Shown here: in pieces, positions 1-5,602 of the stretch
How the letters are laid out: every line of letters starts with the position of its first letter
How positions within the stretch are numbered: the stretch's first letter is position 1
Source of the DNA: Acidobacteriota bacterium
GTDB lineage: Bacteria > Acidobacteriota > Blastocatellia > Pyrinomonadales > Pyrinomonadaceae
Assembly (NCBI GenBank): GCA_005790265.1
Contig: SXVE01000306.1
Location: forward strand, 1-6,452
DNA length: 6,452 bases
Direction of reading: 5' to 3'
The notes under the pieces: generated by a model
What the model saw: the letters and a program-made list of their open reading frames with translations, nothing else
Told to the model about the DNA's origin: nothing
Databases searched by the model: none
Position numbers and translations under genes: made by a program

Positions 1-849
1 CGCCAGATCAATCTGTTTCGATTCTTCTTTCGGCTCCTCTTTTTCCGGCGTCTCCGGTTTTTTCGTTTCGGTTTTCGCCGTTTCTTTGCCGAAATCGGGC
101 AGCGTTTTCGGCGATTCGTTGTTCATCTTCGGCATCGGCGGCATTCTCGTCGGTTTCGGCATTTTGTAGCGCGGAAACTTGCGGTTCGGCAGCGGCGGAT
201 TGACCGGCGGCGTGTTGCCGAGCGGCGAATTCGGCAGATTGCCGATAATCGCGTTGTCGGTCGGCGGCGGTAGATTCTGCGGCGTGTTCAGCAAATCGCC
301 GGAAGTGTTCGGAATCGTCGTCGCGATGCTTCCGGTCGGCGGCATTACAAAACCGCTCATATCGCCGTTCTGCATCTGCATTTGCAGTTGCTGCTGTTTG
401 AGCGCGTAGCCTTCCGGGTCGGCGATGGCGAAATAACCTTCCGGGTATTCGAGCGGCGGCGTTTGACCGCTCACGTCAATATACGTGATTTCCGCGTCTT
501 CGAGCGACGTTTTTTCGTAATCGCGGCTCGCAAATTCCGCGTCGGTGCCGAGCAGAATGCTGCTCACATAAATCGTATCGAGCGCCTGACACACGCGTCC
601 GACAATCGGGCTTTCGCAGCCTTTCGTCGTTAAAAGATTTGACTGCGCCAAGACAAACAGCGTCAGAACATTGAAAATCGCCGAAGCCGCAATGATTTTG
701 TAAACGCGCGGCGAGAAATTCCAGCTCGTGATTTCGTAATTTCTAAACAAATCCTTTTCCGGCTGCGGCAAAACCTGCGTCGCCGCCGGAGAAACCGGTT
801 GATGATGAAGATTGTTTGATTCCTGATTGTTAAATTCTTGTTCCAGCAT
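1..849 (-). CDS. Single-pass membrane protein with Pro/Lys/Glu-rich C-terminal tail (partial, runs off left edge)
   Basis: The minus strand is open from an ATG at 849 to the window edge, giving 283 residues without a stop, so the C-terminus is missing. Residues 1-50 are polar and Gln/Asn-rich. Residues 52-68 (IIAASAIFNVLTLFVLAQ region) form one hydrophobic segment, followed by two cysteines, C78 and C87, which could pair if this part is outside the cytoplasm. Residues 79-150 look folded, with the motif SRDYEKTSLEDAEITYIDVSG at about 108-128. From about 152 there is a short Gln/Met run (QQQLQMQMQ), then a Pro/Asn-rich stretch, and the last 40 visible residues are Lys/Glu/Pro/Thr-rich. I see no catalytic motif. 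It resembles conserved hypothetical proteins that I associate with Acidobacteriota, but that is memory and not a search. No good Shine-Dalgarno precedes the ATG. The gene is divergent from the helicase gene. That it is real is well supported by the long open frame and coherent composition; its function is unknown. Confidence 0.8.
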   Translation of the reverse strand, partial: MLEQEFNNQESNNLHHQPVSPAATQVLPQPEKDLFRNYEITSWNFSPRVYKIIAASAIFNVLTLFVLAQSNLLTTKGCESPIVGRVCQALDTIYVSSILLGTDAEFASRDYEKTSLEDAEITYIDVSGQTPPLEYPEGYFAIADPEGYALKQQQLQMQMQNGDMSGFVMPPTGSIATTIPNTSGDLLNTPQNLPPPTDNAIIGNLPNSPLGNTPPVNPPLPNRKFPRYKMPKPTRMPPMPKMNNESPKTLPDFGKETAKTETKKPETPEKEEPKEESKQIDLA

Positions 850-862
850 AATTCGCCCGTTA

Positions 863-893
863 AATATAATCGCCTAAAACCCGATGACTGCAA
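863..893 (-). promoter_or_regulatory. Candidate promoter for the membrane protein gene
   Basis: Read on the minus strand, TTGCAG (893-888) and TATATT (868-863) resemble -35 and -10 boxes, but the 19-nt spacer is longer than ideal. Transcription would start near 856, leaving a leader of only about 7 nt before the ATG at 849. The hexamers are fair matches in an AT-rich gap, so this is a weak call. Confidence 0.28.
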
Positions 894-965
894 ACGCATC
901 GAAAAAGTTTTAGACGCCAACGCTCGCCGATAAGTTGCGAACGCTTTTGCAGTTTAACATTTTTG

Positions 966-1001
966 AAAAGCAATTAAAAGAAATTCCAGAAAATTGCTTT
1001 T
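966..1001. repeat. Perfect 10-bp inverted repeat in the divergent intergenic region
   Basis: AAAAGCAATT (966-975) is exactly reverse-complemented by AATTGCTTTT (992-1001), with 16 nt between the arms. The arm centres are 26 bp apart, about two and a half helical turns. The right arm covers the candidate -35 box of the helicase promoter. This arrangement fits a binding site for a dimeric repressor, but no regulator gene is in the window and the arms are AT-rich, so the function is inferred. There is no T-run after the right arm, so it is not an intrinsic terminator. Confidence 0.5.
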
Positions 1002-1022
1002 GCCGTCCAAAACTTTTAATAT
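994..1022 (+). promoter_or_regulatory. Candidate promoter for the helicase gene
   Basis: TTGCTT (994-999) and TAATAT (1017-1022) are separated by 17 nt, the ideal spacing for a housekeeping sigma factor. The predicted start of transcription is about 1029, almost at the ATG at 1031. The transcript would therefore be leaderless or nearly so, which fits the lack of a Shine-Dalgarno. The -35 box lies inside the right arm of the inverted repeat, so a protein bound there would block it. Confidence 0.4.
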
Positions 1023-1030
1023 TGCCACAA

Positions 1031-1936
1031 ATGGCACGTTCGTTCAAAGGAAAAAAACGCGAAAAGAGCCGCGATAAAACTCGCCGCGATGATCGGCAGG
1101 ATCGCTCCCGCTCAAACGGCTTTCGTTCAGGTGAACGAAATGACAAACGAGAACTTGCACGCGAAAGTTCCGCAGACGGCGGCGGCGAACGCCAGCTTTC
1201 GCCGCATCAATTAAAAGCGGTCGAACGATTGCTGTCCGGCATCGGCACGCCCGAACCGCAGCCGATTGTGCCCGACGATTTTCAAATCGAAGCGCTCAAA
1301 GCGATTAATTCCGAAGATGTTTTGGTCACCGCGCCGACCGGCAGCGGCAAAACGTGGATCGCGCGCGAGGAAATTCGCCGCCTGCTCGCCGACGGCAAAC
1401 GCGCGTGGTACACGACGCCGCTCAAAGCTCTGACGAACTCGAAATATATGGAGTTTTCCTTGGAATTCGGCGCGGAAAACGTCGGGATTCTGACCGGCGA
1501 CCGCAAGGAAAACGTCAACGCGCCGCTGATCGTCGGAACGACGGAAATTTACCGCAATCAGCTTTTCGACGCGCTGCGAAACGGCGAACAAGTGCGCACG
1601 GATTTCGTCATTCTCGATGAAGCGCATTACCTCGGCGACGAAGATCGCGGGCACGTTTGGGAAGAAGCGATTATTCTTTCGCCGCCGCGCATCCGGCTGC
1701 TGCTGTTGTCAGCGACCATCGGCAACGCCGACGAATTCGCCCGCTGGATCGCCGAAATTCGCGGCACGAAAGTTCGTGTTATCAATCGCGCCGGAACTCG
1801 TCCGGTTGAGTTGCGCGCCGCTTTTATCTCGAAAAACGTGCAGCTTTATCCATTATTTGACGGAAACGGCGAATACAACCGCGACATCGAACAGTTCAGC
1901 AATCAAAACAGACGCGATTACCACCGCCGCCGCTAA
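1031..1936 (+). pseudogene. Ski2-like/DEAD-box helicase, N-terminal RecA domain only (truncated)
   Basis: The 301-residue product carries the first half of a superfamily 2 helicase. Residues 1-55 are a very basic Arg/Lys/Asp/Ser extension of the kind that can bind RNA. The ATP-binding domain follows: F84-Q85 before the P-loop, Walker A APTGSGKT (101-108), motif Ia TTPLKALTNSK (128-138), GILTGDR (152-158), motif II DEAH (196-199) and motif III SAT (227-229). In this family a second RecA-like domain with motifs IV-VI should follow, and it is absent: the reading frame ends in HRRR at 1936. A gene on the other strand ends at 2023, so a simple frameshift cannot restore the missing half. I chose the ATG at 1031 over the upstream in-frame TTG at 935 because the TTG extension would cover the promoter and inverted repeat and adds unconserved-looking residues. 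Without domain 2 the protein should not unwind RNA or DNA, though it might still bind ATP. It may be a pseudogene, a deletion product, or an assembly junction. Confidence 0.75.
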
Positions 1937-1957
1937 AATTTTTTCCTCTATTTAAAC

Positions 1958-1990
1958 AAAAAAAAGGGCTGTCGAAACGCTTCGACAGCC
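1958..1990 (-). terminator. Rho-independent terminator of the exported-protein gene
   Basis: GGCTGTCGAA (1967-1976) pairs perfectly with TTCGACAGCC (1981-1990) around a 4-nt loop. Read on the minus strand the hairpin is followed by CC and a run of eight T (complement of 1958-1965), a textbook intrinsic terminator 32 bp past the stop codon of the gene ending at 2023. On the plus strand no T-run follows, so it should not stop transcription arriving from the helicase. Confidence 0.9.
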
Positions 1991-2022
1991 AAATGCGGAG
2001 GAGGAGAAAACTTGAAATTAAA

Positions 2023-3066
2023 TTACCTTTTTTCGCCGATCAGCACGTTAATGTCCGTTTGCGGAACTTGCAAATCAATCGAAACTTCGTTCGCGGTGCG
2101 CGCAAATTTGACGTTTTGCACCATCCGCGCATAAACCTGTTTGTCGGCTGATTTAGAACTGCCCAGATAAACTTTTCCGATCATCTGCAAACCTTCGAGC
2201 GTTTCGAGCAATCCCTGCGCGTCGGCGGCTTGCGCAGTGCGCGCGTTCAAATTGAGCGCGGCATTGGCACCGGCAACGTCCATCGAACCGTAAAAATATT
2301 CAATCGCGTCAATGTTTTTGCCGAGCTCATCATTGTCGAGCGGCAAAAACTGGCTCATTCCGCCCGGCAGTTTGGCGGCGAAATTCATCATCGAATTCTG
2401 GCGCGGAACGAGCAGGTTGGCGATTTCAGGATTAACGCGCGATTTGCCTTCGAGCGTTTGACGAACGCGGGCGACGGTTCCAAACGCCAGCGTATTTGCA
2501 TCCACGTTTGAAACGGCGAGTTCCTGCGAAAACATTTTCAGTGCTTTTTCGGAAAACGTTGCTTTGCCCGCGTTATTTGCCGGCGGAACTTTCGCCGCGA
2601 TGTCGCGGGCGGTGAAAACATAAACGGTTTTGTCGCCGACTTTTTCTTCGCGGTATTTGCCGTTAGCGGCAATTTTCGCGGCGGCTAAAAGCGTCGCGGC
2701 GTTAAATTGTCCGCGCGCGACGATAACCGGCTCAAAATCAAACTTTTTCGGCGCGGTTTGTTTCGCTGTCACGCCGACGGCGACTTGTTCGAATTGGCGC
2801 AGATCAATTCCGGTTTTGCTTTTTACTTCGTCAACGTGCGCGACGATTTGCGCCAGCATCGTTTGATTGCCCGACAAAATCTGCGGCAGCGCGTCGCCCA
2901 GAAATCTCTTCGCGTTAAACGACACGACCGCGTCCGAAGCGGGAAGCAGCGCGGTCAATTGACCGTTTTGGCGCGCGCTGGCTTTCGTATCGGCGGCAAA
3001 AACCGCGCCGAAAGCATTCAAAGTGAGCAGGCACAACGCCGCCAAAGCAAAAAATCTGTTTTTCAT
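2023..3066 (-). CDS. Exported protein of unknown function
   Basis: The product is 347 residues from the ATG at 3066. This start is chosen over the upstream TTG at 3078 because a GAGG Shine-Dalgarno (complement of 3073-3076) sits 6 nt before it and the TTG would overlap that site. The N-terminus is a typical Sec signal peptide: KNR, then a hydrophobic core FFALAALCLLTLNAFGAV, with likely cleavage after A24 (VFA-ADT). C12 is not in a lipobox, so it should be a soluble periplasmic or secreted protein and not a lipoprotein. The mature part starts with LTALLPASDAVVSFNAKRF and has repeated alpha/beta-looking blocks such as FEPVIVARGQFNAATLLAAAK, KTVYVFTARD and ANTLAFGTVARVRQTLEG. This 'LLPA-D / value-of-own-score' pattern recalls DUF3352-like exported proteins, but that link is only a resemblance. 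No catalytic residues are evident. It lies 118 bp downstream of the glycosylase gene on the same strand and ends at a strong terminator. Confidence 0.88.
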   Translation of the reverse strand: MKNRFFALAALCLLTLNAFGAVFAADTKASARQNGQLTALLPASDAVVSFNAKRFLGDALPQILSGNQTMLAQIVAHVDEVKSKTGIDLRQFEQVAVGVTAKQTAPKKFDFEPVIVARGQFNAATLLAAAKIAANGKYREEKVGDKTVYVFTARDIAAKVPPANNAGKATFSEKALKMFSQELAVSNVDANTLAFGTVARVRQTLEGKSRVNPEIANLLVPRQNSMMNFAAKLPGGMSQFLPLDNDELGKNIDAIEYFYGSMDVAGANAALNLNARTAQAADAQGLLETLEGLQMIGKVYLGSSKSADKQVYARMVQNVKFARTANEVSIDLQVPQTDINVLIGEKR

Positions 3067-3072
3067 TTCAAA

Positions 3073-3095
3073 CCTCAAACCGAAATCTTAATATA
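3073..3095 (-). promoter_or_regulatory. Shine-Dalgarno and candidate -10 box of the exported-protein gene
   Basis: On the minus strand GAGG (3076-3073) lies 6 nt before the ATG at 3066 and decides that start. Further upstream TATATT (3095-3090) could be a -10 box giving a leader of about 17 nt. No convincing -35 box is found at normal spacing, so the ribosome site is the firm part and the promoter is tentative. A separate promoter is plausible given the 118-bp gap from the glycosylase gene. Confidence 0.5.
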
Positions 3096-3184
3096 TTGAA
3101 CTTGTGAACACTTTAAAGATGCGTGCGCGCGCGCAAATCGTTGGCTGGATTTTTTCGCCGCCGGTAAAAATAGTTGGGAGCGAT

Positions 3185-3841
3185 TTAAGCGTCGGCTTTT
3201 TTCGCCGGAAGCGCTTTTTCCGACAAATAATAATGCCACAAAAGCCGCGCGGCGACAGCGCGCAGCGGCTTCCATTTTTCGGCAACGATTAAAAAATCGT
3301 CTGAATTCGGACGCGCCGCCGCGCCGGTTAACTTTTGCCACGCGACGTGCAGCGCCAAATCTCCTTTCGGCATCACATCGCGGCGCATCAGCGCCATCAA
3401 AAGATAAATTCCGGCTGTCCATTCGCCGATGCCTTTGATCTTTTTCAGCTCGGATTTAACCGCTTCGTCCGGCAGATTTTCCAACTCTGCTAAATCGAGC
3501 TTCCCGTCAATGATCGCCGTTGCCAAATCGCGCGCGTAAATCGTTTTTTGACGGCTGAAATAAACGGCTTTCATTTCTTCGTCCGACAAAATCAAGAGAT
3601 TTTCCGGCGTGATCGTGCCGATTTTTTGTTCGAGCTTGCGGTACGCTGAAAGCGCCGAAGCGAGCGAAACCTGTTGTTCTAGAATGATGTGCACGAGCGT
3701 CGCAAACGTCGCTTCACGCTTCCACAACGGCGGCGCGCCGTAAACGCGATAAATCTTCGCCAGATCAGTGTCGCGCGCGGCTAAAATTTCGCAGCATTGC
3801 GGTAAATTTTCTGCCGTAATTATTTCTGTTTTCGTAATCAT
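3185..3841 (-). CDS. AlkA-type DNA-3-methyladenine glycosylase (HhH-GPD family)
   Basis: This 218-residue protein should remove alkylated bases such as 3-methyladenine from DNA as the first step of base excision repair in the cytoplasm. The HhH-GPD fold is shown by IILEQQVS (52-59), the typical substrate-pocket helix of AlkA relatives, the helix-hairpin-helix LKKIKGIGEWTA (132-143), and the catalytic Asp D161 in MPKGDLAL, followed by the family motif AEKWKPLRAVAARLLWHYY. The E. coli AlkA N-terminal domain is missing, so this is the short form; its length suits the shorter bacterial and yeast Mag1-like members. The ATG at 3841 is preferred over an in-frame TTG at 3865 because the upstream residues add nothing and TATAAA lies just before the ATG. 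No Shine-Dalgarno is seen. It is divergent from the KaiC-like gene. There is no ada or ogt gene beside it, so induction by alkylation cannot be inferred. The family is confident; the exact substrate range is not. Confidence 0.92.
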   Translation of the reverse strand: MITKTEIITAENLPQCCEILAARDTDLAKIYRVYGAPPLWKREATFATLVHIILEQQVSLASALSAYRKLEQKIGTITPENLLILSDEEMKAVYFSRQKTIYARDLATAIIDGKLDLAELENLPDEAVKSELKKIKGIGEWTAGIYLLMALMRRDVMPKGDLALHVAWQKLTGAAARPNSDDFLIVAEKWKPLRAVAARLLWHYYLSEKALPAKKADA

Positions 3842-3940
3842 TTTATTTATACAAAATGCAATCAAAGCGCTTTTTTCACCAAAATTTCAGCGCGGAATTT
3901 CGGTGAAAGCGGCAATTAGATGAACCGGAAATCAATTCGC

Positions 3941-3965
3941 ATAATTTCTCGATTCGATGAATTAT
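3941..3965. repeat. Imperfect 25-bp palindrome between glycosylase and KaiC-like genes
   Basis: Two 12-bp arms, ATAATTTCTCGA (3941-3952) and TCGATGAATTAT (3954-3965), flank a single central T at 3953 and pair at 10 of 12 positions. The outer ATAATT/AATTAT and inner TCGA/TCGA are exact. It lies in the 225-bp gap between two divergent genes, about 100 bp from each start codon, and overlaps a possible plus-strand -10 box TATAAC (3963-3968). An operator role is an inference; the AT-rich arms make a chance match possible. The rest of the gap (3842-4066) shows no gene or RNA. Confidence 0.38.
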
Positions 3966-4006
3966 AACGGAAGCGGCGGCGCTGTTGGATTTTGAATTTC
4001 GCAATG

Positions 4007-4015
4007 TGCTATTTT
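4007..4015 (+). promoter_or_regulatory. Candidate extended -10 promoter for the kaiC-like operon
   Basis: TGCTATTTT (4007-4015) matches the extended -10 pattern TGn followed by a TATAAT-like hexamer. No good -35 box is found at 16-18 nt; TTGGAT (3985-3990) is 19 nt away. Transcription would begin near 4022, giving a leader of about 45 nt before the ATG at 4067. The call is weak and is listed because the operon needs a promoter in this gap. Confidence 0.22.
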
Positions 4016-4066
4016 CAAACAACAAGAACAATAAAAACTAGAAGTCTGCTTTTTCTCCCATCATTT

Positions 4067-5602
4067 ATGAAAAATACAACATTTTCCGACGGGAAAACAA
4101 AACCGGAGATTCCCAAAGTTTCTCGTTCAAATACCGGAATTAAAGGTTTGGATCGAATTCTCGATGGCGGTTTTCCCGAAAATCACGTTTATCTGGTCGA
4201 AGGCGAACCGGGCGCGGGAAAAACGACGCTCGCGCTGCAATTTTTGCTCGAAGGCGTCAAAGCCGGCGAATCGGTTTTATACGTTACGCTTTCGGAAACC
4301 AAAGACGAATTGATCGAAGTCGCCGAATCGCACGGCTGGTCGCTGGAAAATCTGCATATTTACGAACTGGTTCCGTCGGGCGACAGCCTCAAACCGGAAT
4401 CGCAGTACACGATTTTTCATCCGTCGGAAATTGAATTAAACGAGACGACGAGCGCCGTTTTAGCGGAAGTCGAGCGGCTCGCGCCGCGCCGCGTCGTTTT
4501 CGATTCGCTGTCGGAAATGCGGCTTCTGGCGCGCGATCCGCTGCGTTACCGCCGCCAGATTCTCGCGCTGAAACAATATTTCGCTCCGCGTAAATGCACG
4601 GTTCTGCTGCTCGACGATTTATCTTCGAGCACCGATGATTTGCAGGTTAAATCAATCGTTCACGGCGTTTTAAGTCTCGAACATCTGGCGGTCGAGTACG
4701 GTTCGGAGCGGCGTCGGCTGCGCGTCATTAAATTGCGCGGCTCGCAATTTCGCGGCGGTTATCACGATTTCAATATCGAAATCGGCGGATTGCAAGTATT
4801 TCCGCGACTGATTGCCGCCGATCACACGCGGGAAATCAAACAGGAAATTATCAAAACCGAAATTAAAGAATTAAACGATTTGCTCGGCGGCGGACTGAAT
4901 CGCGGAACGAGCACGCTCATCATCGGTCCCTCCGGTTCCGGCAAATCATCGCTCGCCGCGCATTTCGCCATTGCCGCCGCCGCGCGCAAAGAAAAAGCCG
5001 CCGTTTTCGTTTTCGATGAAGTGCGCGAAATTTATATTAAGCGCACCACCGGAATCGGCAAATCGGTTGAAGATTATATTGATGAAGGTTTGATGAGCGT
5101 GCAGCAGGTAGATCCGGCTGAATTAACGCCCGGCGAATTTGCGAATGCGATCATCACGGCGGTTGAAAAAGACGAAGTGCGCGTCGTGATTATTGACAGT
5201 CTCAACGGTTATCTGAACGCGATGCCGGAAGAAAAGTTTTTGACGATTCAGATGCACGAATTGCTCACTTATCTCAATCGGCAAGGAATAATCACCGTGA
5301 TGATCATGGCGCAGCACGGATTTTTGGGCGCGGCGATGGCGTCGCCGGTTGATGTCAGTTACTTGGCGGACACGGTTTTGATGCTGCGTTATTTTGAGGC
5401 GCAGGGCGCGATCAACCGCGCGATTTCCGTTGTCAAAAAACGAACCGGCTTTCACGAAAATACGATTCGCGAATTCAAGATAACGCCGGAAGGAATAAAG
5501 GTCGGCGCTCCGCTAACCGAATTTCAAGGCGTGTTGAGCGGCACTCCCGTCTACAGCGGAGAAAATAATTCATTAATTTCAAAAACCGGCAATGACGACT
5601 GA
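4067..5602 (+). CDS. KaiC-like double-domain RecA-fold ATPase
   Basis: The 511-residue protein has two tandem KaiC domains, close to the 519 residues of cyanobacterial KaiC. Domain 1 has Walker A GEPGAGKTT (46-54), E77 in VTLSET, and Walker B RRVVFDS with D146. Domain 2 has Walker A GPSGSGKSS (287-295), E318 in VFDEV, and Walker B VRVVIIDS with D377. The region QHGFLGAAMASPVDVSYLAD aligns without gaps to the KaiC phosphorylation loop: S431 is kept but T432 is Tyr. The family ending (GVLSGTP) is present, and the tail is short. The first of the two catalytic Glu is Ser (S76) in domain 1 and Asp (D317) in domain 2. I chose the ATG at 4067 because the domain starts soon after; ATG 4004 and TTG 3992 would add an unusual extension. 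No Shine-Dalgarno is visible. The next gene overlaps by 11 bp, so the two are cotranscribed and probably act together. No kaiA or kaiB lies in the window. It is likely a signal-transduction ATPase, not a proven clock protein. Confidence 0.93.
   Translation: MKNTTFSDGKTKPEIPKVSRSNTGIKGLDRILDGGFPENHVYLVEGEPGAGKTTLALQFLLEGVKAGESVLYVTLSETKDELIEVAESHGWSLENLHIYELVPSGDSLKPESQYTIFHPSEIELNETTSAVLAEVERLAPRRVVFDSLSEMRLLARDPLRYRRQILALKQYFAPRKCTVLLLDDLSSSTDDLQVKSIVHGVLSLEHLAVEYGSERRRLRVIKLRGSQFRGGYHDFNIEIGGLQVFPRLIAADHTREIKQEIIKTEIKELNDLLGGGLNRGTSTLIIGPSGSGKSSLAAHFAIAAAARKEKAAVFVFDEVREIYIKRTTGIGKSVEDYIDEGLMSVQQVDPAELTPGEFANAIITAVEKDEVRVVIIDSLNGYLNAMPEEKFLTIQMHELLTYLNRQGIITVMIMAQHGFLGAAMASPVDVSYLADTVLMLRYFEAQGAINRAISVVKKRTGFHENTIREFKITPEGIKVGAPLTEFQGVLSGTPVYSGENNSLISKTGNDD

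Noticed and set aside
179..633. Two plus-strand open frames at the left edge
   Set aside because: The minus-strand frame is open for 283 codons with a membrane segment and coherent sequence; the plus-strand frames are its shadows.
1211..1654. A 147-codon open frame on the minus strand inside the helicase
   Set aside because: It is a shadow of the plus-strand frame that carries all helicase motifs; its translation is Arg/Phe/Ala-rich with no motif.
1900..1957. A frameshift as the cause of the short helicase
   Set aside because: Other frames also stop by about 1955 and the terminator and convergent gene leave no room for a second RecA domain.
1996..2014. A GGAGGAGGAG run on the plus strand followed by a TTG, resembling a strong ribosome site
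   Set aside because: The frame that follows is short, antisense to the exported-protein gene and stops after about 45 codons; no protein is supported.
2995..3066. Lipoprotein signal at C12 of the exported protein
   Set aside because: The residues before C12 are A-A-L; a lipobox needs a small residue such as Gly, Ala or Ser directly before Cys.
3120..3134. Alternating purine-pyrimidine tract rich in GCGC, possible Z-DNA or hairpin
   Set aside because: It is only 15 nt, such runs are common in GC-rich genomes, and no T-run makes it a terminator for the glycosylase gene.
4067..5602. Calling the KaiC-like gene a true circadian kaiC
   Set aside because: No kaiA or kaiB is present, T432 is not conserved and the catalytic Glu pairs differ, so a clock role is not supported.
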